Of a stretch of DNA of 64,000 nt, positions 12,901 to 24,059 are shown piece after piece. Source of the DNA: Penium margaritaceum (taxonomy: Eukaryota; Streptophyta; Zygnematophyceae; Desmidiales; Peniaceae). Both the position numbers and the translations under genes were made by a program. Numbering within the stretch: the first letter of the stretch is position 1; every line of letters begins with the position of its first letter. The stretch spans positions 53,942 through 117,941 of the forward strand of contig SZWC01004996.1 of the NCBI GenBank assembly GCA_023375785.1. The letters run 5' to 3'. Under the pieces are notes generated by a model. The model had not been told where the DNA came from. It did not search any database and saw only the letters and a list, made by a program, of their open reading frames with translations.

Positions 12901-13490
12901 TGGTCAAGGGGATGGGACATGCGGGGCTCACATGTTGAAAACGATGGCCAATGCATTTTCCCTGAGCACAGTCAAGACAGTCAGTGGGACAGGGGTCAGG
13001 GAACGTGTCGGCGTCAAGGCCAAGAGCGGGCTTGTCCCGAAGAAAACTCTCAATTGCAGTAATGTGAATGTGGCAGAGGTGGCGGTGGAGCAGTTGTGAG
13101 TGTGCCGGAGAGAGAGAGAGGGTTCCGCGCACATCTTGGCTGTGTATGCTTTCCACCTCCACGCGGTCCTGCAGCGCGTCCATGATACGCCGCAAGTGTA
13201 GCTGTTCCAGCCACTCGGTGACTCTTCGGTGCTGTACCAGTAGATCCGCGCCCGGCGACGAGCTGACAGGCGTGCGAGAGGGCGTGGGCGAGGTATCTCT
13301 ACTGTCCGCCTGTGTGGCTGCTCGCCGCGGCAGGAAGTGGCTTGCACAAGTTTGCTGTGAATACCGCTGGTGCCGCCTCCGCGTGTCCCGGTGCACGAAA
13401 CTGGCTGCCGACATGTATGACTGAATCTGAAGGTCGTGTGCAGTTCTGCTGGCGAAGAGCGAAGAACTGTCCACGCTCACCGCACTATGA
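9940..13490 (-). pseudogene. C3 Copia pol: IN, RT, RNase H, decayed
   Basis: In minus-strand order. GAG-pre-integrase near 13080 (HSQLLHRHLCHIHI) with CPTDCLDCAQGK. Integrase 12800-12275, where the second Asp motif reads CNCGGEL instead of SDNGGEF; YTPQQNDVSER keeps the Glu. A Ser/Pro/His-rich linker covers 12260-11556. RT about 11500-10540 has MDVNNAFLHGRLDEEMY and an intact YVDD (near 10880). RNase H 10381-9950 has YTDHDWVHD and SSEAEYVAL. Frameshifts and stops separate the parts, including a poly-C run (12843-12858) in the integrase. Confidence 0.85.
12843..12858. repeat. Poly-C run in C3 integrase
   Basis: An uninterrupted run of about 16 C. It falls in the integrase coding part of C3 and breaks the frame. 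Run length is error-prone in sequencing. Confidence 0.8.
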
Positions 13491-13493
13491 CAC

Positions 13494-14872
13494 TGATACC
13501 CCCACTTTTGCCGCGTACTGCTCTCCTCTCGCGCTCTCTGGTTCCGCGCTTGGTCTGTTCCGCGACTCTCTGATTCCGCGGTTCCGTGCAGCACTTTCGT
13601 TGCTTCTCGGCTGCCTCTCCTGGTCTTCTGCGGATGCTTCACACCCTAGAGATCCCGCGTGTGGGTAGTGCTCCGCGAGTCGCTCCTTGCCGGCACGAGA
13701 GTCTGCCACCTCGTGGCCTCTGACTCCTCCGCCCGCGGAACCCTGTTCCGTGGCCGTGCGCAAGGCCGCGGAGTTGCCGGCAGCACCCTTCACCCTACTT
13801 GCGTTCCCTGGTGGTGACAATACTTGGCGGAATCCTTGTTGGACCCAAGATTGGAAGCGAATCGAGCAGTAAGATGTGCATACACTCGGAGGGGAAGAAT
13901 TTGTCCTCCACGGAGTGCCTCCGCGGAGAGCACTCTTCGGGTTCCTTAGGCAGCTGTGGATCTCAGAAGGGAAGCGGGAGTGTGAACCTGACTGACACTT
14001 GCACGGATTAATGAGACATGAGGTGGCAATCTGATCCTGAACAAGTCGGGAATCGGGCTTGTATTAACTCAGAGGGCACAAGATTGGATTGAGGACAGAT
14101 TACTTTTTGTCAGACTAGTTCCTCCGCTACACCACTACTTTATATTCACCAAACCTAGCTCTCTAAGTCTCCTACCACACTTTCTTCCCTACCTCGGACT
14201 CCGCGTGGTGTGTCATGCGCACCGCGGGTCTCGTCCTTGATCACACACACCGGACTACTTCTACATTTCCCTGCCCTACTACCACTTCTTCCTCTACTCC
14301 GCGGCTTGGGCGCGCGCGGTCTTGTGTTCTTCCTTGAATCTTCGTCTTCACGCGGTGCGTTCTCCCGGCCCTCCTCCTTGATTACTGCTGCCAACCCTGG
14401 GTTTTCATTGGCCGGGCTCCTGCCGCCCTCGTCCTGGTCGTCCGGTTCTGCCGGCGGGTATCTTGCACGTCCGATGCTCCTGCTTCATTCCCACTTCTTC
14501 GTGGCTTGGTACATGTTCTCCTTCCACCGCGGATTCTCGCCCTGCCTATCCTGTTCCTTCTCTTCCTCCGCGACAATCGCTTCCAATAGCCGTCGAGAGG
14601 ACGTCGTTGATTGTTTGCTTCCTGGCGGCAACTTTTCCCGCTTCTCATCCTCCACCGCCTATGGATTCCGTGCCACCCCACGCTCTACCGCAACCTTGTT
14701 GCGGGAGCCAGCACCCCTTGCACGTTCTCCATTGCTCCGCGGCCTCCCCTTCATCCTCCTTCACGAATCTGTGGTCGCGGCCGCCTCTTTCCGCGGACTT
14801 GTGGGTCGCGGCGACTTCCTTCCGCGGATCCATCCTCCCCCCAGTGGAGATGCGGTGGATCTCCGCCTGACA
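13494..14872 (-). repeat. Solo Ty3 (T1-family) LTR
   Basis: The 1,379-bp sequence is the reverse complement of the T1 3' LTR at 45050-46430. It begins TGTCAGGCGGAGATCC and ends GGGGGTATCA on the minus strand. No Ty3 coding sequence adjoins it. It includes the same TATAAAG box (minus strand, near 14146). The flanking bases ATGACAC and ATGGCAC match at 6 of 7 positions, a weak candidate target duplication. Copia of different origin lies on the two sides (C3 and C4). Long open frames inside it are not genes. Confidence 0.88.
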
Positions 14873-14879
14873 ATGGCAC

Positions 14880-15290
14880 CGAGTCTGACGGGCCGACCGG
14901 GCCGGACGGGGTTCCCGGCTCAGAGGGACCAGCGGACGCGACGGGGGCTTCTGGCCCGGAGGGGCCAGCGGCCCCTCCGCTGGCCCCTCCGGGCCAGCGG
15001 ACGCGAATGGGGCGGTTGGCCCGGAGGGACGAGTGGACACAACTGGGGTGGCTGGCCCAAAGGGACCACTGGACACAACTAGGGCGACTGGCTCAGAGGG
15101 GCCAATGGGCGCGACTGTGACCGCCGCCCCGGAGGCGCCAGCGGGTGCAACTCGGACCGCCGGCCCGGAGGGCCCAGCAGGCGCAACTGGGGCTGCTAGC
15201 TTACAGGGGCCAGCAGGCGCGACTGGGGCTGCTGGCTCGGAGGGGCCAGCGGATGCGACAGGGGCTTCTTGCTCGGAGGGATGAAGTGAT
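14880..15290. repeat. 36-bp minisatellite in C4 linker
   Basis: About 11 copies of a 36-bp GC-rich unit. In the plus frame it reads as a collagen-like Gly-X-Y series (GPAGATGAAGSE); in the minus frame, the strand of the host element, it reads as Ala/Pro/Val-rich (APVAPAGPSEPA). It sits where other Copia elements here have the variable IN-RT linker. Confidence 0.8.
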
Positions 15291-15299
15291 GTGCCACCC

Positions 15300-17830
15300 G
15301 GAAGCAACAAGAAGGAAGACAGACTGACCACTCCCCCATGCAACAGGAGGAACACCGACGAGCCGGAGCGAACGAGATCGCACGAAAAAAACTCCTAAAA
15401 GAAGAGGGCATCGCGGGACTCAATGATGTAGTGTCGGGAGGGATCCCAGAAGCGCCAAGCCTTGGACTGACGAGAGACAGCGAGAAAGGTGCAAGGACAC
15501 CCGCGGAGGGTGAACTTGCAGCCCTACTGTGGAGCGGGTAGCCAAACAATGGCCACGCAGCCCCAGACTCGAGCCGGGCGAAGGTCAGCTCGCTGATCGC
15601 ACCAGTGCTGGTGCAGTGTGGACTCGCGGGGAAGGGGTCCATGGGGAATCCAGTTCCAGACCCACGTCATGTAGGCCATGTCTTAAAAAAAGAAGCCATC
15701 CGAGAGGCGAGACTCAACCCGCATGGTGCAGACGGCGTCAGCCATGGTACGGTTCCACCATTCGGAGACGCCGTTCTGGGCAGGCGTGTAGGGCGCGAAC
15801 GTCTCATGGTAGATACCACGGGAGGTGAGAAAAATTGTGGTCTTGCCCATTTACTTACCACTGCGATCGGAGCAAAAGCGGCAAAGAGATCGACCACAAT
15901 TGCACTCCGCATGGACAAGCCAATCCTGAATGACATGGGCGATATCGCTCTTGTGCCAAAGGCAGAAGACCGAGCGGTAGGGAGAGTAGTCGTTCGTGAG
16001 GGTAAGGACATAGCGGCCATGCTTTCCGACATACTCGACAGGGAGAGGACCCATGACATCAGAATGGACCAGGTCAGAGCGCAATCAATGCACTCTCTGG
16101 GGCACGGGAGAGAGAAAGTCTCCAGGTCAAGGCGCTTGGCCGGCTGGATGCGTTGCATGCTATCTACGGCAGCAAAGTGGATGTGGCAAAGGCGGTGTTG
16201 CAAGAGGCGGGTGTGGAGAGAGCGTGCTGGTGACAAACACATGGCCTGTGGCGGCGGACAAGGAGGGGACGTAAGGAGAGGAGGACAGACGAGGTATGTG
16301 CCATAGGTTGGCACAGGATGTAGCGTGCACAACAACAAGGCCGGATGGAGGCAACGACACAGTGCCAACACCACGCGAGTGCACACTGTCCATGCTCATG
16401 CGGTCAAGGGAAGTAATAGGCAGAAGGCTGAGCTCAAGATCTGGGATGAAAAGGACATCGGTGAAGAAGATATCACCGGCAAGATCAACGACGCCAACAT
16501 CACGAACAAGTAACACCTGTCCGGAGCCCGTCCGGACCTCGGATACATCACTAATAGGACCAAGCATACTGAAGGCCTCGTGAGAGGCTGTCATGTGATT
16601 TGTGGCTCTGGAGTCGATGATCCAGGTCTCAACAGGGTCCTGGACCGGTGTCACCAGATCACTGACAGTCACATGGCAGCACGCGAGAGATGCCGACGCG
16701 GTGGAAGGGGGCGCAAACCGAAACTGCAAATCATCAAGCCATGCGACGTCATCACAAAAGGGGGTAGAGGAGATCACACAAGATGGCAAGGCGGATGAGG
16801 AGGCAGGACACGGTCGCAGCTCAAGCTCAGTCATACAGGGAAATGGGGATGAGCAGGAGGTGACGTACATCGTACTTCCTTCGGGTGGAGGGCGAGGCAG
16901 GTCGAGTTGAAGTGCAATGAACTATTCTAGCTAACGCTCACGCGTGGACGGCCTGGGAGTGTAGAATGAGTGCGGAGTGATGGTGCCTAAGCCCGCATAG
17001 AAGGAGGATTGCCCCGGTGAAAGGAAAGGAGGCGCCGGCGGCTGTGGATGATACTGTTGTGGAGCTGGCATCTGCCGGGCTGGTGTCGCGGTCGGAGGAC
17101 TGGAGCTGCTGGACGAGGTCAGGGCGTCAGGGGTGGCAACAACTACGGCAGCAGAAGCGAGATGGCGCTCCCGCTGGTGACGCATGGTGGCCATGACGCG
17201 CGCCTCATCCGTCGGTAGCAGGCACGTGTACCACCCGTGCCCTGGCTGGCCATAGGTGAGGGCCTCTGTGCGCTGGAGACGGGACTCCAAGTGAGCTACC
17301 TCAATCCTGAGGAAGAGCTCGTATGCCTAGGGTGTGCGGGTGCCCTGCGCCGCCATGGTGGAGGGGACGTCCTGGGAGTAGTGGACAAAGACGTCTGCAT
17401 ACGCGTCGATGGAAACGTGCTTGATGGTGAGAAGCGCAGCTAGAGGGGGTGGAGCAGAGGTGCCTAGGCAACAGAGGATGTCCTCAGCCCGCTGCCAGTA
17501 CTCGGTGACTATGTCCGTCTCCCCCATGTGCAGGGAGTTGAACTCCCGCAGTAGACGACTGGTCTCAATGTCGCTGGACAGGCGATGCGGACGAGTGAGG
17601 ACGTGCCACGCAGCTACAGGATCGGAGTGCCGCCAGTGGTAAAGTTGCCAAGAAAGGGCTCTAGGGCCAGGCGGGAGGCTTGAGGATCCACTCGGACGAG
17701 GACGTGTACGGCACGACCGGCATCATACAGCTGGTTGGCCTACGCCCAGATGCGAAAGCTGAGCTCCTAGCTTCATAACTGCTCGCCGGCCTCAAGCGGC
17801 ATGGGCGATGTCTCAAAGTCCTTTTCCCTG
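15300..17830 (-). pseudogene. C4 Copia gag, protease, integrase, decayed
   Basis: Gag pieces at 17527-17327 (EYWQRAEDILCCLG) and 17290-16931 (GHGWYTCLLPTDEARVMATM, then a Ser/Pro/Gln-rich tail). Protease at about 16640 reads WIIDSRATNHMT, so the Gly of DSGA/T is Arg. GAG-pre-integrase (LLQHRLCHIHFAAVDSM) is near 16190. Integrase keeps LVHSDVMGPLPV (near 16075) and YTPAQNGVSEWWNRT (near 15750), while the middle Asp motif is degenerate (SDRSGK). Frame changes occur between the pieces. Confidence 0.8.
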
Positions 17831-18075
17831 CGGCCAGCGCCCAGAGTGGGGCAAAGGACGGCGGTCACTGTCTGCCACTGGCGCAAAGTTTACTGTTGTG
17901 CCAAGTAATGCATGGCAGCGGACACAACGGGGTTGGCCTGCCATGGAGGAATGAACGGTGAAGGGGCACTGGTGGCAGTCTGTGAGGCCAGTGGCTGCAA
18001 AGCTACAAGCTACTACGTTAGGGAGGCAAGCTATTACTGGATGGCGGCTTGGGGGTCGGAGGCGCCGGAGCTTGC

Positions 18076-18271
18076 GGATTGCTACTACTGCTGCTGCTAC
18101 TGTTGGTACTATTGCTGCTGCTGTTGCTGCCACTGCTGTTGCTGTTGCTGCCACTGCTGTTGCTGCTATTGCTACTGCTTTTGCTGTTACTACTGTTGCT
18201 CGTGGTGCTGTTGCCAGTGCTGCTGCTGCTACTACTGCTGCTGCTGTTGCAAGTGCTGCAGCTGCTACAAG
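18076..18271. repeat. CTG/TTG/CTA trinucleotide array
   Basis: Imperfect triplet array, mostly CTG, TTG and CTA. It is open in several frames as poly-Leu, poly-Cys or poly-Ala, which is a property of the repeat and not a sign of coding. Confidence 0.9.
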
Positions 18272-18585
18272 AAAAGGGGGGGCTACCCCCCTGGGGGTCT
18301 CCCGAACAGAGGAAAACCCCTCCCTAGTGGGGCTATTAGCCATGGTGTTTTGGTTTTTTGGTTTTTTCTCTCTTGTGTACTGCTGATGTCAGCAGTGATG
18401 TCAGCCTAGGACGGCCGACGTCAGCAGCTGCTGTTGCGTTGATTGCTACTACTGCTATAGAGTTTCACCCCCCATCTTTTTGTTTTTTTTTGTTGATGAA
18501 GTCAGCAATGACATCAACGGTGACATGAGTGGAAGGCTGCTGATGTCAGCAACGGACTTGCTGGAGCCGTTGTGGAGCAGGAGCA
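18272..18585. other. Non-coding spacer between triplet arrays
   Basis: Contains G- and C-rich runs, T-rich runs (ttttggttttttggttttttc) and several copies of a TGATGTCAGCA-like word. No gene or element was recognised. Confidence 0.5.
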
Positions 18586-19400
18586 GCCGCTACTGCTACT
18601 CTGGCTACAACCCCTGCTGTCGCTCCTGCCGCTACTGCTGATCTGCTCTTGTAGCAACTGCTGCAGCTGGTGCTGCTGTTGTTGGTCCAGCTGCTATGGC
18701 TTCAGCTATTGCAGATGCTGCTGCTACAATTGTTGCTGCTGCTACTGCTACTACAGCTACTGTTGCAGTGGCAGCCACTACTCCTGCAGCTGCACCTGTT
18801 GCTAAGCCGCTGCGTGCTGCTACGGCTGCTACAGTGGCTATGGCGCTGGCGAAAGCCATGGCAGCGCTGCTGGTGGGGTGGGGGATTTTTTTCTCCTTTG
18901 TTTTTGTTTTCCTCTTTTTGCTCATCACAACAAGCTCACTGCTCGCTACAAGTAGCAATCCGCGAGTAGCGAGCTCGCTGCTTGCTGCTGCCTACTCGCT
19001 GCTTGCTATGAGCAGTGAGCTTGCTGCCTGGAGCTCGCTGCTCACTGCGAGCAGCGGGCTGCGGGCAGGTGCGGCTGCTGGTACTACTGGCCGTCGTTGT
19101 AGCAGCCGCTGCTAGCACTTGCTGGCTGCTGCCGGATGTTGCTTGCTGCTGCTGCTACTGCCCGCTGTTGCTGTTGCTCACTGTTGATGCTACTAGATGC
19201 TGCCGCTCCTGTTGCAAGCTGCTCCTGCTGGGAGCTGCTGCTGGTGTTGCTGGCTGCTGCCGCTACTGCTGCGGGGTGCTGCTGCTGCAAGCTGCTGTTG
19301 CTGTCGACTGCTATTGTGCACCGCTGCTGCCAGCTGCTACTGCCACTACTTGCTGCTGTTGCTACAAGCTGCTGCTACTACTACGGGCTGCGGCTGCCAG
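18586..19400. repeat. GCT/CTG-rich triplet region
   Basis: Two imperfect triplet blocks (18586-18865 and 18945-19400) dominated by GCT, CTG and CTA, separated by T-rich DNA. Open frames in all phases are repeat artefacts (poly-Ala, poly-Leu, poly-Cys). Confidence 0.88.
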
Positions 19401-19634
19401 CCACTCCACCCAAATGATGTCGCCGCGTGCGTTGTCACCAGCAAGTGTCTGATGTGGCCTGCCGCTCACCTCCTTGCATCTAAGGTGGGAGTCAGTGCTA
19501 AGAGCAGTGCATGCCTTGTCTGTATGTGTAGCTAGTCAACTAGGCAATGGACAAGGTGCATACTATTTCAATAAATCTCTCCCTTGCACCTCTGTCCATC
19601 TGTCGCTTACTGGGCTCCATCAATGCCTTGGAGC

Positions 19635-22600
19635 TCACCCTTTCCCTGCCGCACTCCTCATGCTAAATCCACGAATGCCTGCATATTGCAAGTTGCTCTC
19701 CAGTGGTTTGGTCATGCAGTCAGCAAGCATTGTCTTCGTTCCGCATTGCGGCAAGTCCACCACGTTCTTCATGACCAGATCACGTGAGTAGGGGTAACGT
19801 ATGTCAATGTGCTTTGTTTGCCGGGAGATGATCTCATCTTCAGCCATCGAGATGGCGCTCATGTTGTCCACGTGTACGACCGTGGCGTCCTTCTGTGGCA
19901 CTGTCATTTTGCCAAGCAGGCTGCGCAGCCACTGAGTCACCTTGCACAATTCAGACAGAGCAACGGACTCTGCCTCAGCCATGGACACGGAAACACAATC
20001 CTGCTTCCTACTGGCCCATGAGATTACAGTGCCATTCAAGATGCACGCGTATCCAAAGGTGAATTTCCTGTCGTCAAGATTTCCTCCCCAGTCAGCATCG
20101 GTGTAGCACTTCAAGTGAAGGGGTTCCGTTCCTTCTTGGCCTCCAAGGACGAGGCCCATGTGACGTGTCTTTTGCAGGTAGCGCAAGATGCGCTTGACTG
20201 CATGCCAATGTTATGGCCCAGGGTTGGCCACGAATATGCTCACTTGTCCTACAGCATAGCAGATGTTCGGGCAACTCCCTACCATGGCGTACATGATGCT
20301 ACCCACGGGCGACTGGTAGGGGATGTCTTGCATCTTCCTTTGTTCTGCTTTCTTGCTTGGCGACATGGAGGCCTTCAGCTTTGTATCGGTCGTCATTGGG
20401 ATAGTGACAGGTTTGTAGTCTTCCATGTGGTAGCGCTTCAGTACCTCACCAATGTATTTGGTTTGGTTGAGTTCGATGGTGCCTGCTACTTGGTTGCGGT
20501 GGATGGCAATCCCGAGATAGTTCTCGAGAGGACCCATGTCCTTCATTTTGAACCTTTTGCTAAGGTCAGACTTCAGCTCATCCAGCAGCTCGACCAAAGA
20601 CGAGAACATGATCAGATCATGCACGTATAACGCAACCAGCGTCAGCCCTCTCCCATCATCACGCACGTACATGCTCGGGTCATTCTGGCAATGCGCAAAG
20701 GAGAGACCGGTCATGAATCCGTCCATCTCTTTGTACCACATCCTTGGGTCCTGTTTGAGCCCGTAGAACACTTTCACCAACTTGCACACCTTGCCCTTGG
20801 GAGCTTCGCCTCCTTCGGGCATCTCCATCAGCACTTCCTTGTCAAGCTTCCCATAAAGAAAAGCTGTCTTGACGTCCATCTAGTGTATCTCCAGGTTCTT
20901 TGCAGCTGCAATGCCAAGGAGAGAGCAGATGGAGGCAAATTTCATGACAAGCGTGAACGTCTCATCGTACTGGGAGCCCGGGCGTTGAGAGGACCCCTTA
21001 GCCACTACCCTTGCCTTGAGCTTGTCGATGCTGCCTTCTTGCTTCTTCTTCACTCGGAGGACCCACTTGGATCCCACCACGTGGGCCTTCTTGGGTCTAT
21101 CCACCAACACCCACGTGCCGTTCTCGGCAATGGACGCCAGCTCGCTGTCCACTACCTCCATCCACTTGGCCGCATCTGGGCCATTCATTGCCCCGGCCAC
21201 CATGCATGGCTCTCCCTAAGCCATGCATGACCGGCTAAAGCCGGTCCAATCATCCTCATACCGCAAAGGCGCTTTCTTTGGTCTCCAACTGCGCCAAGGT
21301 CCTGGTGCGGCTTCTTGCTTTGGTGCTGGTGCTTCCACAGGTGGTGGTTTGTCGTCGTCGTCGTCGTCGTCAGAGTCGTCAGACTCCAAGTCAGACTCGG
21401 AAGCCCCGGACGCCTCGGTATCTGCGTCCATGCCAAATGCTGCGTCATCCTCCACAGCTACTCTGCCATCCCCAGCACCTGCTAGCAAAGCGAGCCAGTT
21501 GTCGCGTGCTTGGTCTCCGGACTCAAGCAACACTATCCACTCTCCCACTTTGGGAGCAAAGTTCGGGTCCAGTAGCTCTCCCTTTTCAAGGGTGTGTTCG
21601 TCAAGCATGACATCGTGGCTCCTCACGAGCTTACCTGCTGCCTGGTCCTAAAGCCGATAGGCTTTGTGTGATGTGTTGTACCCAACCATGACGCACTTCC
21701 TAGAACGTGCGTTTAGCTTGCCTCCACCTTCTCCCGATTGGATCTTCACCCATGCAGTTGACGTGAACACCTTTAGATGATATGCGTTGGGTTTCTTTCC
21801 AGACCATACTTCCTGTGGGGTCTTCAGCTGCTTGTCCTGCTCCTTTCCACACTTCTGCAAAGCGGTTGTTGGTGTGAGGTTCAAGAGGTAGCAGGCCATT
21901 GTTGCTACTTGAGCCCAAAAGCGAGGTGGGATGTTGGCGTCAAAGAGCATGCTTCGCACCATGCCGAGCAGGGTCTGGTTCATCATCTCGGCCACGCCGT
22001 TGCTTTGGGGGTTGTAAGGGGTGGTTTGCTCGTGTCGGATGCCATGATGCTTGAGCCAAGGCTTGCATACCTCGTACTCACCCCCGTTGTCACTTCGGAG
22101 CAACTTCAGTTTCTTGGGTGTTTGCCGCTCTACCATGGCGACAAACTCGAGGAACTTCTCCTTGACCTCTCCCTTTGTTTTGAGGAAGTAGATCCACAAC
22201 TTGTGGCTGTGGTCGTCAATGAAGGTCAGGAAGTACTTGCTTCCTTTGTTAGACGGTGTACGGAAGGCTCCACACACGTCATTGTGTATCAGTTCCAAGA
22301 CATGCTCTGCTTGTTGACCTCCTCTCCCAAATGCCTTCTTCTTTGCCTTTGCTTGGAGGCATGGTTCACACAATGTACACCCTTTGCCATGCTTCATGGT
22401 GCACCCTTCCATTCCGTGGACTACCTCTTGCTCCTACATCTTATGCAGCGTGCTGTTGGCCACGTGGCCAAATCGCCGGTGCCACAGCTCAGCATCAGTG
22501 TCCTTGGTTGATGTGGTGGCCGCAACGGTCGCCGGTGGTGCATCCCTTGGCTCCAGTGCCACTGTCTTGGTGGCACATGCGAGTCCCTCATTCGAGGCTT

Positions 22601-23873
22601 TGGTGAATTTGGTTTGAAGTACGTAGAGGCCGTCGACTCTTGGAACTTGAAGCATGAGATCGTCTTTGGTGTACAAAATCTGGATGTCCTCGTTTTTTAG
22701 GGCCACCGCTTCCTTGTTGGTGAACACCACTGTCATGTTGTTGTCGGTGATTTGTGAGACAGACAACAAGTTGGCTGCGAAGGAGGGCATGTACACTACC
22801 TTTTGAAGGCTAACCACCTTCTCCGTACCATTCACGTTGAACGTGATCATCTTGTCCCCTTCGTTGATGGCTTAGACGATGCCGTCGTTTGCACACTTGA
22901 TGCGCATGGCAGATTCGGCCATGGAGACAAATCCACCCTTCTCTTTTGATGAGTGGTGGTTGCTGCCTGAGTCAAGGGCAAATGCTCCGGGCCTAAGGAT
23001 CGTTGCCCCTTCATGGGCAGCCCCCTAGCCATCATGTTGGTGAGCCCCTTCTTCTCCTTCCCACCTTTGTTCCCGGCTTCTTTCTTGGGACTACGGCAGT
23101 CCCTAGCCCAGTGCCCACCCTTTCCACAATTGTGACAGTTGCCAGGCTTCTTGGAACTCTTCCCGCCACCATTGCCTTTCCCTCCACCGCCACTGCTTTT
23201 GCTATTGCCTTGATTAGAGCAAGAGCTTGCATCTTGTCCACCGAAGTGAGAGGCATTGGCTGAGATGTTTGCCTCACTACCACTGCGTCGCATGGACTCG
23301 TTGCGAACGTGTTCGGCGATAGCCTCATACGTCAGATCTGCCTCCTTCCAACCGCCAAATATGGTGATCAAGGACCCCCCAGCTTTCTGGTATCACCATT
23401 ATAAGGATCATGGCACGCATGTTGGAATTGAGATTCCATTCCATTTGCTTGACCTCTCGTAGCACGTTGTTGAATGACTACAAAAATGCGGGTATCGATT
23501 CTCCTTCGCTCACCCTCATGGACATCAACCTTTGGAAGATGAAGAGTCGATTTGCTAGGGCATTTGATTGATGCACACGTGCAAGTTTTGCGTAGGCCAC
23601 GGCAGCCAACGTGGATCCTGTGATGTGGGAGTGTTGAGTCTTGTTGATGGACGTCACAAGAACAGCGAGAGCCATGTTGTTCTTCATCGTCCATGCTGCA
23701 AGGTGAGCCGCATGCGTTGTCACCATCGCATTGGCGGGTGCTGTCTTGGTCCCTTTTAGGATGTCGAGGTAGCCAGACACGTTCATCACAGTCTCAAACT
23801 GCCATTTCCACAAGGGAAAACCCGTGAATTTGGACATACCCGCCTGAAGGCCGGCTTGAGTCGGATCAGCCAT
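19635..23873 (-). pseudogene. C5 Copia gag-pol polyprotein with stops
   Basis: Gag starts at 23873 (MADPTQAGLQAG) and ends with an intact zinc knuckle CHNCGKGGHWARDC (near 23125). Protease near 22980 is ALDSGSNHHS. Integrase (22412-21648) has LIHNDVCG, RSDNGGEY and PQSNGVAEMMNQTL, so D, D and E are all present. An acidic linker rich in Asp/Ser (21626-21300) follows. RT (21203-20211) has YVHD in place of YVDD (near 20625). RNase H is at 20186-19635. Amber stops lie near 22440, 21650 and 20882, two or three of them where C9 has Trp or Gln. Confidence 0.87.
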
Positions 23874-24059
23874 TTCTTGCTATTCCTCGTCTTCTCTGCT
23901 TCGCTGTACTCTACTTTGTTGAGGCCGATGAGGCTAATGAGGCTGTTGACTGCGACCATTGTCAAAAGGTGTAGCTGATTTGGTTGCATAACCCTCCCGC
24001 CAATGATCGCCTAAGGCGATGGTGCCGTCGTGAGACAACGGACTCGGGGTCGTACCACC

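Larger units (their letters stand above)
8946..13493 (-). mobile_element. C3: Ty1/Copia element
   Basis: On the minus strand: GAG-pre-integrase, IN, linker, RT, RNase H, polypurine tract (GGGTCATGGGAGAG) and 3' LTR. Its 5' end is cut at 13493 by a Ty3 LTR. It meets C2 tail to tail: two 3' LTRs of one family face each other at about 8945. An assembly gap lies just inside the 3' LTR region. Confidence 0.8.
14873..17900 (-). mobile_element. C4: Ty1/Copia element lacking RT and RNase H
   Basis: The minus strand carries gag (17.9-16.9 kb), protease, GAG-pre-integrase, IN and the start of the linker, then stops at the solo Ty3 LTR. RT, RNase H and LTRs are absent. The 5' side runs into CTG-rich DNA. 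Confidence 0.75.

Noticed and set aside
14210-15120. Long plus-strand open frames (up to 290 codons) in 14.2-15.1 kb
   Set aside because: They lie antisense in the solo Ty3 LTR and its neighbouring minisatellite. The same frames recur in the 3' LTR of T1; no domain; GC-rich chance.
15033-15284. A collagen-like protein gene
   Set aside because: The Gly-X-Y pattern comes from a 36-bp tandem repeat in a Copia linker coded on the other strand; no signal peptide or flanking exons.
18049-19535. Poly-Leu, poly-Ala and poly-Cys frames
   Set aside because: Open in all phases because of the CTG/GCT triplet array; not evidence of a protein.
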